From positions 93,699 to 157,698 of the forward strand of contig NZ_RZYA01000021.1 in the NCBI RefSeq assembly GCF_004005495.1: 64,000 nucleotides of DNA, given 5' to 3'. A program made the position numbers and the translations under genes. Of this stretch, positions 24,725 to 33,535 are shown piece by piece (position 1 is the stretch's first letter; every line of letters starts with the position of its first letter). The notes under the pieces are model-generated. The model ran no database searches, was not told the origin of the DNA, and saw only the letters and a list, made by a program, of their open reading frames with translations. The DNA comes from Streptomyces antnestii (GTDB lineage: Bacteria; Actinomycetota; Actinomycetes; Streptomycetales; Streptomycetaceae).

Positions 24725-25956
24725 CAGGCGACCTCCTCGCCCGGGGGCGTGACGTCGGCGACAGCGTCGCTTCCAGCGTCACCGGAACCGGCACTGGCAC
24801 TGGCACTGGCACCGGCACCGGCCTCCGAAGCGGCTCCCGCCCCGGACTCCGAATCCGTCCCCGAACCCGCCTCCACCCCGGAACCGGCCCCCGTCCCCGC
24901 CACCACGCCAAGCAGCCGCGCATGGTCCACGACCCCCAGGCAGCGGCCGTCGTCCATGACCCGTACCGCGAAGCCGGTCCTGGCGACCGCCTCGATCGCC
25001 TCCGACACGGTCGCGCCGGGCGCGACGGCCGGGCCGCGCCCGACCTCGTCCGCGTCGGCGGGCCGCATCGCGCGGCGCACCGTCATGACCTGCTCGCGCG
25101 GCACGTCCCGGACGAACTCGCGTACGTAGTCGTCGGCGGGCGAGCCCACGATCTCCTCGGGCGTGCCCAGCTGCACGATCTTGCCGTCGCGCATCAGCGC
25201 GATCCGGTCGCCGAGCCGCAGCGCCTCCGTCAGGTCGTGCGTGATGAAGACCATGGTCCGGCCCTCCTCACGGTGGAGCCGGATGACCTCCTCCTGCATG
25301 TCGCGGCGGATCAGCGGGTCGAGGGCGCTGAACGGCTCGTCGAACAGCAGCACTTCGGGATCGACGGCGAGTGCGCGCGCGAGCCCGACCCGCTGCTGCT
25401 GACCGCCGGACAGCTGCCCGGGGCGCCGCTGCTCAAGACCTTCGAGGCCGACCTTCTCGACGACCGCCGCCGCCTTGGCGCGCCGCTCGGCGCGGCCCAT
25501 GCCCTGGATCTCCAGGCCGTACGCGACGTTGTCGAGCACGGTGCGGTGCGGGAGGAGCCCGAAGTGCTGGAAGACCATGGCGGCGCGGTGGCGCCGCAGT
25601 GCACGCAGGCGCCCCTTGTCCATGCCGAGGACGTCCTCGCCCTCGATGGATATCCCGCCGGAGGTCGGCTCGATGAGCCGGGTCAGGCAGCGTACGAGGG
25701 TGGACTTGCCGGAGCCGGAGAGGCCCATGACGACGAAGACCTCGCCCTTGCGCACGTCGAAGCTGACGTCCCGCACGGCGGCGGTGCACCCGGTGCGGGT
25801 GCGCAGTTCGGCGGCGCTCAGGCCGGCGAGTTCCGCGTCGCCCGGCACCCGGTCGGCCTTCGGTCCGAAGACCTTCCACAGGTTGCGCACGGAGAACACG
25901 GGCGCGTCCGTGTGCGCGCCCTCTTCACGTGCCTTCTCCACAGTCGTACTCATCAC
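24724..25956 (-). CDS. Glycine-betaine/proline-type ABC transporter ATPase (ProV/OpuAA-like)
   Basis: 410 aa. Walker A GLSGSGKST, signature LSGGQQQRVGLARAL, Walker B VLLFDEPFSALD. The ProV/OpuAA family feature is a C-terminal CBS region, here about residues 280-345, which in relatives senses ionic strength. The last 60 residues are an unusual Gly/Ser/Ala/Glu-rich tail (many GSGA/ASAS repeats). GTG 25956, followed directly by ATG 25953, overlaps the choline-dehydrogenase stop, indicating tight coupling. Confidence 0.92.
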   Translation of the reverse strand: MMSTTVEKAREEGAHTDAPVFSVRNLWKVFGPKADRVPGDAELAGLSAAELRTRTGCTAAVRDVSFDVRKGEVFVVMGLSGSGKSTLVRCLTRLIEPTSGGISIEGEDVLGMDKGRLRALRRHRAAMVFQHFGLLPHRTVLDNVAYGLEIQGMGRAERRAKAAAVVEKVGLEGLEQRRPGQLSGGQQQRVGLARALAVDPEVLLFDEPFSALDPLIRRDMQEEVIRLHREEGRTMVFITHDLTEALRLGDRIALMRDGKIVQLGTPEEIVGSPADDYVREFVRDVPREQVMTVRRAMRPADADEVGRGPAVAPGATVSEAIEAVARTGFAVRVMDDGRCLGVVDHARLLGVVAGTGAGSGVEAGSGTDSESGAGAASEAGAGASASASAGSGDAGSDAVADVTPPGEEVA

Positions 25957-27497
25957 GCGTCACCACCCAGCAGCTCGGCACACTTCTCCCCGACCATGAG
26001 CACCCCGATCATCGGGTTCACCGCCGGCATCGTGGGGAAGACGGACGCGTCGGCGATGCGGATCGATTCGAGACCGCGGATCCTCAACTCCGGGTCCACG
26101 ACGGCGAGTTCATCATTGTTTGCGCCCATGCGACAGGTCCCGGCGGGGTGGTAGACGGTGTGCGCGACCTTGCGCGCGTACTCGGAGAGCTCCTCGTCGC
26201 TCACCACGTCGGGCCCGGGGCACACCTCGCGCCTGAGCCAGCCGGCGAGCGGCTCGGTCTTCGCGATCTCGCGGGCGATCTTGATGCCGTCGACGAGGGT
26301 GCGGCCGTCGTAGTCGTCCTCGTCCGTGAAGTAGCGGAAGTCGAGGGCGGGCTTGTCCTCGGGGTCCGCGCTGGTCAGGTAGAGGCGGCCGCGGCTGCGC
26401 GGCTTGGGGATGTTGGGCGTCATGGACACCCCGTGCTCGGGCTTCTCGTAGCCGAGGCGCTCGGGGTTGTCCGTGAACGGAATTTGATAGAAGTGGAACA
26501 TCAGGTCGGGCCCGGCGGCCTCGGGGTCCCGCTGGATGAACAGACCCGCGTCGCTGTCCATGGCGGAGTTGTCGGGGATCGGCCCGTCGGTCTCCCACAC
26601 GATGACGGACTCGGGGTGGTCGAGCAGGTTCTCGCCGACGCCCGGCAGGTCGTGCAGGACGGGGATGCCGAGCTTCTCCAGGTCGGCCTTCGGGCCGATA
26701 CCGGAGTGCATGAGCAGCCGGGGCGTGTCGACGGCACCGGCGCACACCACGACCTCGCGCCGGGCGGATATCAGGCTCTCCACACCGTCCTTGGACCGCA
26801 CGTGGACGCCGCGCGCCCGCGTGCCGTCCATCTCGAGCTTGTACGCCCAAGTCTCAAGGAGGAGCGTCAGGTTGGGCCGGTCGCCGGCCTCCATGTGGGG
26901 GTGGAGGTAGGCGACGGAGGCGCTGGAGCGCTTGTTGTTCTCCGGGTGGTACGCGAGGTCGAAGAAGCCCGCGCCGTCCTTGAACGGCGCCTTGTTGAAG
27001 CCGTCCACGCGCGGCACGCCCGTGGCAGTCAGCGCGGCCTCGACGAAGTCGCGGGCGATCGCGTTCCGGTCCTTCTCGTCGACCGCCACGATGTTGTTGC
27101 GCAGCTTGCCGAAGTACGGGTCCATCGCCTTGTGGTCCCAGCCCTCGGCGCCGGCCGCGGCCCACTCGTCCCAGTCGCCGGGCAGCGGCTTGAACGAGAT
27201 GAGGGTGTTGTGCGACGAGCAGCCGCCGAGGACCTTGGCGCGGCTGTGCAGGATGTGCGAGTTGCCGCGCGGCTGCTCGGTGGTGGTGTAGCCGTAGTCG
27301 AGGTCGCCGCCGAGGAGGCCGAGCCAGCGGCGCAGGGTCAGGACGTCGTCCCGGTCGATGTCGCTCGGGCCGCCCTCGATGACGGCGACGGTGACGTCGG
27401 GGTTCTGGGTCAGCCGGGAGGCTATGACGGAACCGGCGGTACCGCCGCCGACGATGACGTAGTCGTAGTCGTACGTGTTCACGGACTTCTCAGGCAT
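25953..27497 (-). CDS. betA: GMC-family oxidoreductase, choline dehydrogenase-like
   Basis: 514 aa flavoprotein. It starts with the ADP-binding motif DYVIVGGGTAGSVIASRL (about 11-28) and ends with the GMC block YHPAGTCRMG followed by ADASVFPTMPAVNPMIG, containing the catalytic His and the His/Asn partner (VNP). Choline dehydrogenase oxidises choline to betaine aldehyde. Its place directly behind a betaine-aldehyde dehydrogenase gene and ahead of a betaine-type transporter supports that substrate, although GMC enzymes vary. Confidence 0.85.
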   Translation of the reverse strand: MPEKSVNTYDYDYVIVGGGTAGSVIASRLTQNPDVTVAVIEGGPSDIDRDDVLTLRRWLGLLGGDLDYGYTTTEQPRGNSHILHSRAKVLGGCSSHNTLISFKPLPGDWDEWAAAGAEGWDHKAMDPYFGKLRNNIVAVDEKDRNAIARDFVEAALTATGVPRVDGFNKAPFKDGAGFFDLAYHPENNKRSSASVAYLHPHMEAGDRPNLTLLLETWAYKLEMDGTRARGVHVRSKDGVESLISARREVVVCAGAVDTPRLLMHSGIGPKADLEKLGIPVLHDLPGVGENLLDHPESVIVWETDGPIPDNSAMDSDAGLFIQRDPEAAGPDLMFHFYQIPFTDNPERLGYEKPEHGVSMTPNIPKPRSRGRLYLTSADPEDKPALDFRYFTDEDDYDGRTLVDGIKIAREIAKTEPLAGWLRREVCPGPDVVSDEELSEYARKVAHTVYHPAGTCRMGANNDELAVVDPELRIRGLESIRIADASVFPTMPAVNPMIGVLMVGEKCAELLGGDA

Positions 27498-27555
27498 GCG
27501 TCAACTCCAAAGCTCTGCGCGTAAAGACGTGGGGGTGTGAGGCGCCGGCGGGGGG

Positions 27556-29058
27556 TCAGCCCGCGAACCAGCGCACGGGCTTCGGGGCCAGGTTCTGGTA
27601 CACGTGCTTGGTCTCGCGGTACTCGGCGAGACCGGCCGGGCCCAGCTCGCGGCCGACGCCGCTCTTGCCGAAGCCGCCCCACTCCGCCTGCGGCAGGTAG
27701 GGGTGGAAGTCGTTGATCCACACGGTGCCGTGGCGCAGGCGTCCGGCGACGCGGCGGGCGCGCCCCGCGTCGGCGGTCCAGACGGCGCCGGCGAGCCCGT
27801 ACTCGGTGTCGTTGGCCAGGGCGACGGCCTCGTCCTCGGTGCGGAACGTCTCGACGGTCAGGACCGGGCCGAAGACCTCCTCGCGGACGGCGCGCATCTC
27901 GCGGTGGCAGCGGTCGAGGACGGTCGGCTCGTAGAAGTAGCCGCCCTCGGGCCGTACGTCGCTGGGCTCGGGCCGCTTGCCGCCGCAGCGCAGGACGGCG
28001 CCCTCGGCGAGCGCGGACGCCACGTAGTACTCGGTCTTGTCGCGCTGCTGCGCGGAGACGAGGGGGCCGCACTCGACGCCGTCCTCGGTGCCGCGGCCGA
28101 GCCTGATCTTCTCGGCGCGGCGGGCGAGTTCGGCGACGAAGCGCTCGCGCACGGACTCCTCGACGATGAGCCGGCCGCCGGCGGAGCAGACCTGCCCGCT
28201 GTGGATGAAGGCGGCGTTGAGCGCCTGGTCGACGGCGGTGTCGAAGCCTTCGGCGGTGTCGCAGGCGTCGGCGAAGACGACGTTCGGGTTCTTGCCGCCG
28301 AGTTCGAGGGCGATCTTCTTCACGTCGGCGGCCGCGGCCTGCGCGACCTTCGTGCCGCTGACCAGGCCGCCGGTGAAGGAGACGAGGTCGACGTCGGGGT
28401 GCTCGGCCATGCGGGCGCCCACGGTGTGGCCAGGGCCGGTCACGATGTTGGCGACGCCCGCGGGAAGCCCCGCCTCGGCGAGGAGTTCGACGAGGATCAC
28501 CGTGGTCAGCGGCGTGATCTCGCTCGGCTTGATGACGAAGGTGTTGCCGGCGGCGAGGGCCGGGGCGACCTTCCAGCTGGCCTGGAGGAGCGGATAGTTC
28601 CACGGGGTGATCAGGGAACACACACCCACGGGCTCGTGCACGACGACGCTGTGGATCTCGTCCGACCCGGCGTCGACGACGCGCCCGCCGCCCTCTCCGA
28701 CGACCAGGTCCGCGAAGTACCGGAAGGCGTCGGCGACGCAGTCGACGTCGACGCGGCCTTCTTCCACGGTCTTGCCGGCGTCTCGGCTCTCGATGAGCCC
28801 GATCTTCTCCCGGTCGCGTACGAGGAGGTCGGCGACCCGGCGCAGGAGCGCGGCGCGCTCGGCGACGGGCGTGCCCGGCCATGATCCTTCGTCGAAGGCG
28901 CGGCGCGCGGCGGCCACCGCGGCGTCCACGTCCGCTTCGCCGCCCTCGGCGATGACTGCGAACGGCTTGGCATCCGCCGGGTCGAGGATCTCGCGTGTGG
29001 CTCCGGAGGCGGCGCTGCGCCATTCTCCGTCCACGAAAATGCTCTGCTGTTCAGACAC
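27556..29058 (-). CDS. betB: Betaine-aldehyde dehydrogenase-like aldehyde dehydrogenase
   Basis: 500 aa NAD(P)-dependent aldehyde dehydrogenase. The Rossmann/NAD element is FTGGLVSGTKV, the general-base Glu lies in LELGGKNPNVVF, and the nucleophilic Cys lies in HSGQVCSAGGRL. It converts betaine aldehyde to glycine betaine, the compatible solute. GTG 29058 (VSEQQSIFVDGEW) is chosen because the ALDH fold begins directly there; an in-frame start at 29100 adds a charged leader. It is the first gene of the osmoprotectant operon; the next start is 58 bp downstream. Confidence 0.88.
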   Translation of the reverse strand: MSEQQSIFVDGEWRSAASGATREILDPADAKPFAVIAEGGEADVDAAVAAARRAFDEGSWPGTPVAERAALLRRVADLLVRDREKIGLIESRDAGKTVEEGRVDVDCVADAFRYFADLVVGEGGGRVVDAGSDEIHSVVVHEPVGVCSLITPWNYPLLQASWKVAPALAAGNTFVIKPSEITPLTTVILVELLAEAGLPAGVANIVTGPGHTVGARMAEHPDVDLVSFTGGLVSGTKVAQAAAADVKKIALELGGKNPNVVFADACDTAEGFDTAVDQALNAAFIHSGQVCSAGGRLIVEESVRERFVAELARRAEKIRLGRGTEDGVECGPLVSAQQRDKTEYYVASALAEGAVLRCGGKRPEPSDVRPEGGYFYEPTVLDRCHREMRAVREEVFGPVLTVETFRTEDEAVALANDTEYGLAGAVWTADAGRARRVAGRLRHGTVWINDFHPYLPQAEWGGFGKSGVGRELGPAGLAEYRETKHVYQNLAPKPVRWFAG

Positions 29059-29234
29059 GTCCCGTTTTGCCTTCCGTTCCCGATCAGTCCCCCTGAACAC
29101 CGCGAAACTCTCTTTTCACGAAGAGCCCGCAACGTCGGATCCCCCTGCCCTGGGGACCGGAAAGCATGCACAATCCGTAGCCGAAAGTGCGCTGTGTCAC
29201 CACCCGATCGACCTAAATCGGCCGACAAACACCA

Positions 29235-29274
29235 CACCCCCGCTAATCCGGACTAAACCGGACGGGCGGGGGTG
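29235..29274 (-). terminator. Probable mdh terminator
   Basis: CACCCCCGC and GCGGGGGTG form a 9-bp arm around a 22-base interior that itself contains two CCGG palindromes. It lies about 70 bp past the mdh stop and before the betB promoter region. Confidence 0.6.
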
Positions 29275-29285
29275 CGGGGCGCGCG

Positions 29286-29350
29286 GAGCGCGTGGCTCAG
29301 ATCAAGCCGGTGATCAGGCCGGCGATCAGATGAAGCCAGTGATCAGATGA
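29286..29350 (-). repeat. Imperfect tandem repeats spanning the mdh stop codon
   Basis: GATCAG/GATCAGATGA-type units recur four times at 14-17-bp spacing (for example GATCAGATGAAGCC then GATCAGATGAGGCC). On the coding (minus) strand these repeat the last codons and stop of mdh (GGCCTCATCTGATC). Confidence 0.65.
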
Positions 29351-30335
29351 GGCCGAGCTCGCGGACCGCGGCGCGCTCCTCCTCGAGCTCCTTCACCGAC
29401 GCGTCGATGCGCGCACGGGAGAACTCGTTGATGTCCAGGCCCTGGACGATCTCGTACTTGCCGTCCTTGGTGGTGACGGGGAACGAGGAGATAAGGCCCT
29501 CGGGGACGCCGTAGGAGCCGTCCGACGGGATACCCATGGAGGTCCAGTCGCCCTCGGCGGTGCCGTTGACCCAGGTGTGGACGTGGTCGATCGCGGCGTT
29601 CGCGGCCGAGGCGGCCGAGGACGCGCCACGGGCCTCGATGATCGCGGCGCCACGCTTGGCGACGGTCGGGATGAAGTCGTCGGACAGCCACTTCTCGTCG
29701 CCGCCGATGGCCTCGATGGCCGGCTTGCCGGCGACGGACGCCTGGAAGATGTCCGGGTACTGGGTGGCGGAGTGGTTGCCCCAGATGGTGAGGCGCTTGA
29801 TGTCCGCGACCGTCGTGCCGGTCTTCTTCGCGAGCTGCGTGAGCGCGCGGTTGTGGTCCAGGCGGGTCATGGCCGTGAAGCGGTCGGCCGGTACGTCCGG
29901 GGCGGCGGCCTGCGCGATGAGCGCGTTCGTGTTGGCCGGGTTGCCGACGACGAGGACCTTGATGTCGTCCGCGGCGTTGTCGTTGATCGCCTTGCCCTGC
30001 GGCTTGAAGATGCCGCCGTTGGCGGAGAGCAGGTCGCCGCGCTCCATGCCCTTGGTACGGGGGCGGGCGCCGACGAGGAGGGCGACGTTCGCGCCGTCGA
30101 AGGCGACGTTCGGGTCGTCCGAGATCTCGATGTTCTGCAGCAGCGGGAAGGCGCAGTCGTCGAGCTCCATGGCGGTGCCCTCGGCGGCCTTGAGCGCGGG
30201 GGTGATCTCCAGGAGGCGCAGGTTGACCGGCACGTCCGCGCCGAGCAGCTGGCCGGAGGCGATGCGGAAGAGCAGTGCGTAGCCGATCTGGCCGGCCGCG
30301 CCGGTGACGGTGACGTTCACGGGAGTGCGGGTCAT
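29343..30335 (-). CDS. mdh: Malate dehydrogenase
   Basis: 330 aa NAD-dependent enzyme of the TCA cycle. The dinucleotide motif is TGAAGQIGYALLFRIASG, the substrate-binding arginines lie in VGARPRTKGMERGDLL, and the active-site His is in IWGNHSATQYPD. The GAAGxIG and MDH-type RPR rather than lactate-type residues fix the assignment. ATG 30335 gives the standard start MTRTPVNVTVTGAAGQ. The upstream region has a GATCTCT-AGAGATC inverted repeat that may be a regulatory site. Confidence 0.96.
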   Translation of the reverse strand: MTRTPVNVTVTGAAGQIGYALLFRIASGQLLGADVPVNLRLLEITPALKAAEGTAMELDDCAFPLLQNIEISDDPNVAFDGANVALLVGARPRTKGMERGDLLSANGGIFKPQGKAINDNAADDIKVLVVGNPANTNALIAQAAAPDVPADRFTAMTRLDHNRALTQLAKKTGTTVADIKRLTIWGNHSATQYPDIFQASVAGKPAIEAIGGDEKWLSDDFIPTVAKRGAAIIEARGASSAASAANAAIDHVHTWVNGTAEGDWTSMGIPSDGSYGVPEGLISSFPVTTKDGKYEIVQGLDINEFSRARIDASVKELEEERAAVRELGLI

Positions 30336-30368
30336 GGCGTTCTCCGTATGACAGCAGGGCTTTTTGAT

Positions 30369-30391
30369 CGATCTCTCGGCATCAAGAGATC
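30369..30391. promoter_or_regulatory. Inverted repeat upstream of mdh
   Basis: GATCTCT, 8 bases, then AGAGATC form a perfect 7-bp inverted repeat, 33-55 bp before the mdh start. It could be an operator or a leader hairpin. No recognised regulator consensus was identified. Confidence 0.45.
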
Positions 30392-30662
30392 CGCCCGTCA
30401 GGCTATCGCGCCCCGGACCCCCCGCACCTCCGGGTACGTGTGGCCCACCCCACAGAACACCCGCTTCCCGCACACTTGCCGCACACTTCCCGCAACGGCA
30501 GACGGCCGCCTGCCGGGAGAGGTGAGCAGACGGCCGCCTGAGGGGGGTGCCACTTGCCGTGACGACTCCCGTGGGGGTACTTCTCCGCCTGCCCCGGTCC
30601 GGGGCAGGCATTCCCCCGATTCCGCACCGAATTCCGCGGTGGTCCCGCCGATGCTTCCCGCG

Positions 30663-31652
30663 CTACTTCGTGCAGCCCGTCCGGCCCGTCTTCAGCGTCG
30701 CGCAGGCCTTGGCCTCGCTCGCCTTCATCACGGCCACCATCGGGGTGTACGCGTCGAAGTCCGCGTCGACGGTGCCCTTCTGTACGCCGGTGCCGCCGCT
30801 GCTGTCGTTGCTGCCGCTGCCACCGGTCTGCCGGATCTGCACCGTGTCGCCCGGCGACGCCTGGGTGATACGGGCCCATGCCGCGCCGCACGTCTTGCTG
30901 TAGCGGACCTCGATCCTGGCAGCGCCGACGAGGACGGAGTCCGCGGTCCGCGCGAACTCGCCGCCGCAGCCCATCTTCTCGGGGTCCTTGCCGGAGCAGT
31001 CCTTGCCGGCGCACTCGACGCCGACGGGCAGTTCGGGGGCGCTTGTGGTCGGCGTGGCCCGCGGCTTCGCGCCGTCGTCCTTGCCGGTCATGCCGCCGCC
31101 CGTGAGGTACACGGCCCCGGCGATGGCGACGAGGGCGCCCACGACGCCCGCGAGGAACATGGTCAGGCGTCGCCCGCGCCGCTGCCGGTCCGGCGGGGAG
31201 TCCGCGCGGGGCGTCTGACCCTGCGCCGGCGCAGTCGGTGCGCCACCCGCGACGCTCTCGGGGCCCGCGACGCCGGCGGCCTCGCTGGTGCCGTTCTTCG
31301 TGGCTTTCGGCCCGAACTCCCCCGGCGCCGCGCGCGCCTGGGAGATCCGTATCGCCTCCATCGTCATGTCGTGCCGCATCTCGGAGCGGCTCCAGGCGCG
31401 CTCCGCGAGCTCCCACATGGTGGTCAGATGGACCGGATCCGTGCCCGTCACCTCGGCCAGGGCCACGATCGCGCGCTTGGGCGCGAGCAGCCGGCCGTTC
31501 AGATACCGCTCCCAGGACGTTTTGCTGTACCCGGTACGGTCCGCGACCGCGGCGATGCTCAGCCCGCCGCGGTCGACGAGCCTGCGGAGCCGGCTCGCGA
31601 ACTCCCGCACCTCTGGGTCGAGTTCATCCGGTAGCTCCCTCCAACGAGGCAT
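30663..31652 (-). CDS. Membrane-spanning XRE-type HTH protein with extracytoplasmic DUF2690-like domain
   Basis: 329 aa. Residues about 15-75 are an HTH (IAAVADRTGYSKTSWERYLN). A Pro/Ala-rich linker leads to one membrane helix (about 167-187, LTMFLAGVVGALVAIAGAVYL). The C-terminal outer domain has paired cysteines (VECAGKDC, MGCGGEF, KTCGAAW, ACATLKTGRTGC) as in DUF2690 proteins. The layout suggests a regulator that reads an outside cue and acts on DNA at the membrane. ATG 31652 is used. Function otherwise unknown. Confidence 0.82.
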   Translation of the reverse strand: MPRWRELPDELDPEVREFASRLRRLVDRGGLSIAAVADRTGYSKTSWERYLNGRLLAPKRAIVALAEVTGTDPVHLTTMWELAERAWSRSEMRHDMTMEAIRISQARAAPGEFGPKATKNGTSEAAGVAGPESVAGGAPTAPAQGQTPRADSPPDRQRRGRRLTMFLAGVVGALVAIAGAVYLTGGGMTGKDDGAKPRATPTTSAPELPVGVECAGKDCSGKDPEKMGCGGEFARTADSVLVGAARIEVRYSKTCGAAWARITQASPGDTVQIRQTGGSGSNDSSGGTGVQKGTVDADFDAYTPMVAVMKASEAKACATLKTGRTGCTK

Positions 31653-31863
31653 TGCTCCCCCCACCCCCCCACCGGCCCACTCTGGCTACCAAGTGGGATG
31701 CGCGGAGCCAGGATGTCAGTTCCGGCTAGAGCAACCGTTGCCGATCTCGCACACGATGGCGGAATGGTCACTTCCGTGCCACAGCGGCCGGATGAACCTT
31801 GAAGCAACCTGACGCGTCCATGACTCTGATGACACGCGGCCGGTCGAGGCCGCCACAGAACGG

Positions 31864-31901
31864 CGGCGCCCGTCCTCCCTCGGGGGAGAGGACGGGCGCC
31901 G
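31864..31901. terminator. Terminator hairpin downstream of folD-DUF3017
   Basis: CGGCGCCCGTCCTC pairs perfectly with GAGGACGGGCGCCG (14 bp), followed on the plus strand by TCTTTT. It lies 70 bp past the DUF3017 stop (minus strand) and can terminate leftward folD-DUF3017 transcripts. Confidence 0.85.
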
Positions 31902-31905
31902 TCTT

Positions 31906-31950
31906 TTGTTCAGGTTGTTCAGGTTGTTCAGGTTGTTCAGGTTGTTCAGG
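31906..31950. repeat. Five perfect tandem copies of a 9-bp unit
   Basis: TTGTTCAGG is repeated five times without error, directly between the T-run of the terminator and the DUF3017 stop codon, in non-coding DNA. Confidence 0.9.
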
Positions 31951-31971
31951 ACGAGACGCGCGCCGCGGGCG

Positions 31972-32445
31972 TCAGCTGATCGTGAAGTGCAGCGTGTCGT
32001 TCAGGAACGGGATGACCAGCCAGGGCCTCGGCTGCACCATCAGCGCGAGCAGCACGATCACGACGCCCAGGAACCCGTACGTGAGCATGTCCGTGAAGCG
32101 GGAGCGCACGGCGAGCATGCCCACCGACGGGAGCGTCCAGCGCAGCACCGCGCCGCCGATCAGGGCGACGCCGATCAGCAGCGTCCCTACGCGGAACACA
32201 TCGATCGCGGTGAGCAGCAGCCCGACGGCCACCAGCGAGATCACCGCGATGACCGGCCACTGCCGGGCCGGGGCCGGGGCGTCGCTCGCGGCCGCGCGGC
32301 CGCCGCCCTCGGGCCGCGCGGTGTCCTCGGTGAGGAGCGGGAAGCGCCGTGAGACACGCTTCGGCTCCCCTTCGGCGCCGGGGGTGCCCATCGCGCCCCC
32401 GGCCCCTTCCGGGGTGCCGGTGCCGGTGCCGGCGTCAGGCGACAC
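31972..32445 (-). CDS. DUF3017-family membrane protein
   Basis: 157 aa. After an acidic/Gly-rich N-terminal stretch there are four hydrophobic segments (from WPVIAVISLVAVGLLLTAID to FLGVVIVLLALMV), matching the actinobacterial DUF3017 family commonly placed behind folD. GTG 32445 overlaps the folD stop by 11 bp, so translation is likely coupled. Function unknown; the constant neighbour is the one-carbon gene folD. Confidence 0.85.
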   Translation of the reverse strand: MSPDAGTGTGTPEGAGGAMGTPGAEGEPKRVSRRFPLLTEDTARPEGGGRAAASDAPAPARQWPVIAVISLVAVGLLLTAIDVFRVGTLLIGVALIGGAVLRWTLPSVGMLAVRSRFTDMLTYGFLGVVIVLLALMVQPRPWLVIPFLNDTLHFTIS

Positions 32446-33298
32446 CGTTCGCGTTCCGTTCGGCCGCCTCGACCACGTTCACGAGGAGCTGGGCGCGGGT
32501 CATCGGGCCGACGCCGCCCGGGTTCGGGGAGATCCAGCCCGCGACCTCGGTCACACCCGGGTGCACATCGCCGACGATCTTGCCGCTCTCGTCGCGCGAG
32601 ACGCCGACGTCGAGCACGGCGGCGCCGGGCTTGATGTCCTCGGGCTTGATCAGGTGCGGGACGCCCGCGGCGGCCACGACGATGTCGGCGCGCTTGAGGT
32701 GGGCGGCCAGGTCGCGGGTGCCGGTGTGGCACTGGGTGACCGTCGCGTTCTCGGACTTGCGGGTGAGCAGCAGCGGCATCGGGCGGCCGATGGTGACGCC
32801 GCGGCCGACGACCACGACCTCCGCGCCGTTGATCTCCACGCCGTGCTGGCGCAGCAGCGTGATGATGCCGAACGGGGTGCAGGGCAGCGGCGCCGGCTCG
32901 TTCAGGACGAGGCGGCCGAGGTTCATCGGGTGCAGACCGTCGGCGTCCTTGGCCGGGTCCATCAGCTCCAGGATGCGGTTCTCGTCGATGCCCTTGGGGA
33001 GGGGCAGCTGGACGATGTAACCGGTGCAGGCGGGGTCGTCGTTGAGCTCGCGGACGACCGCCTCGATCTCCTCCTGCGTGGCGGTGGCGGGCAGGTGTCG
33101 CTGGATGGAGGCGATGCCGACCTGGGCGCAGTCGCGGTGCTTGCCCGCGACGTACTTCTGGCTGCCCGGGTCCTCCCCGACCAGGATGGTGCCGAGACCG
33201 GGCGTGACGCCCCTTTCCCTGAGAGCCGCCACGCGGGCGGACAGATCGGACTTGATCGCTGCTGCGGTGGCCTTGCCATCGAGAATCTGGGCAGTCAT
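32435..33298 (-). CDS. folD: Bifunctional methylenetetrahydrofolate dehydrogenase/cyclohydrolase
   Basis: 287 aa enzyme converting 5,10-methylene-THF to 10-formyl-THF. The family blocks are VGEDPGSQKYVAGKHRDC (catalytic Lys), VQLPLPKGIDENRIL, and VVGRGVTIGRPMPLLLTRK, with the NADP-binding glycines. It supplies formyl groups for purN and purH, which lie 1-4 kb downstream. ATG 33298 is the first good start; the longer open frame to 33382 runs into non-coding leader. No ZTP riboswitch was found here, unlike glyA. Confidence 0.95.
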   Translation of the reverse strand: MTAQILDGKATAAAIKSDLSARVAALRERGVTPGLGTILVGEDPGSQKYVAGKHRDCAQVGIASIQRHLPATATQEEIEAVVRELNDDPACTGYIVQLPLPKGIDENRILELMDPAKDADGLHPMNLGRLVLNEPAPLPCTPFGIITLLRQHGVEINGAEVVVVGRGVTIGRPMPLLLTRKSENATVTQCHTGTRDLAAHLKRADIVVAAAGVPHLIKPEDIKPGAAVLDVGVSRDESGKIVGDVHPGVTEVAGWISPNPGGVGPMTRAQLLVNVVEAAERNANGVA

Positions 33299-33535
33299 GC
33301 GCCCATCTTCGCGGATGGCACCGTCCCGGTTCCAATCCGGGCGTCCCAGCTTGATCACCGTTGTTGCACTTCCACAACGCATACGGAATGCGGCTGGACA
33401 AATAAGTGCCGCCTAAAGAACGATGAGCGGCAACAGTGCCGCGGGCAGTACCGGGGGGACGACCGCTCTGTGCAGAACTTTCCTCCGCTTGGTGTTGCGC
33501 GTTGTCCCCGCACTAAGGCAACGGAGGAAAAATCC

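Larger units (their letters stand above)
31653..31971. other. 319-bp non-coding gap between the XRE-type gene and DUF3017
   Basis: The gap holds a GCGGCC-GGTCGA-GGCCGC hairpin (about 31838-31855), the terminator at 31864-31901 and five copies of a 9-bp repeat. The promoter of the XRE-type gene must lie in the left part. I see no convincing ORF. Confidence 0.6.

Noticed and set aside
23006..25129. 707-aa plus-strand open frame across the double permease and ATPase
   Set aside because: Antisense shadow of membrane-protein and ATPase genes; Asp/Arg/Glu-rich with no domain.
27479..29023. A long Arg-rich open frame on the minus strand inside betB
   Set aside because: Composition (Arg/Pro/Gly runs) is that of a shifted frame of a high-GC gene; the betB frame has the full aldehyde-dehydrogenase motifs.
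32435..33535. ZTP riboswitch ahead of folD or purH
   Set aside because: The conserved pfl elements present before glyA were searched for by eye in these leaders and were not found.
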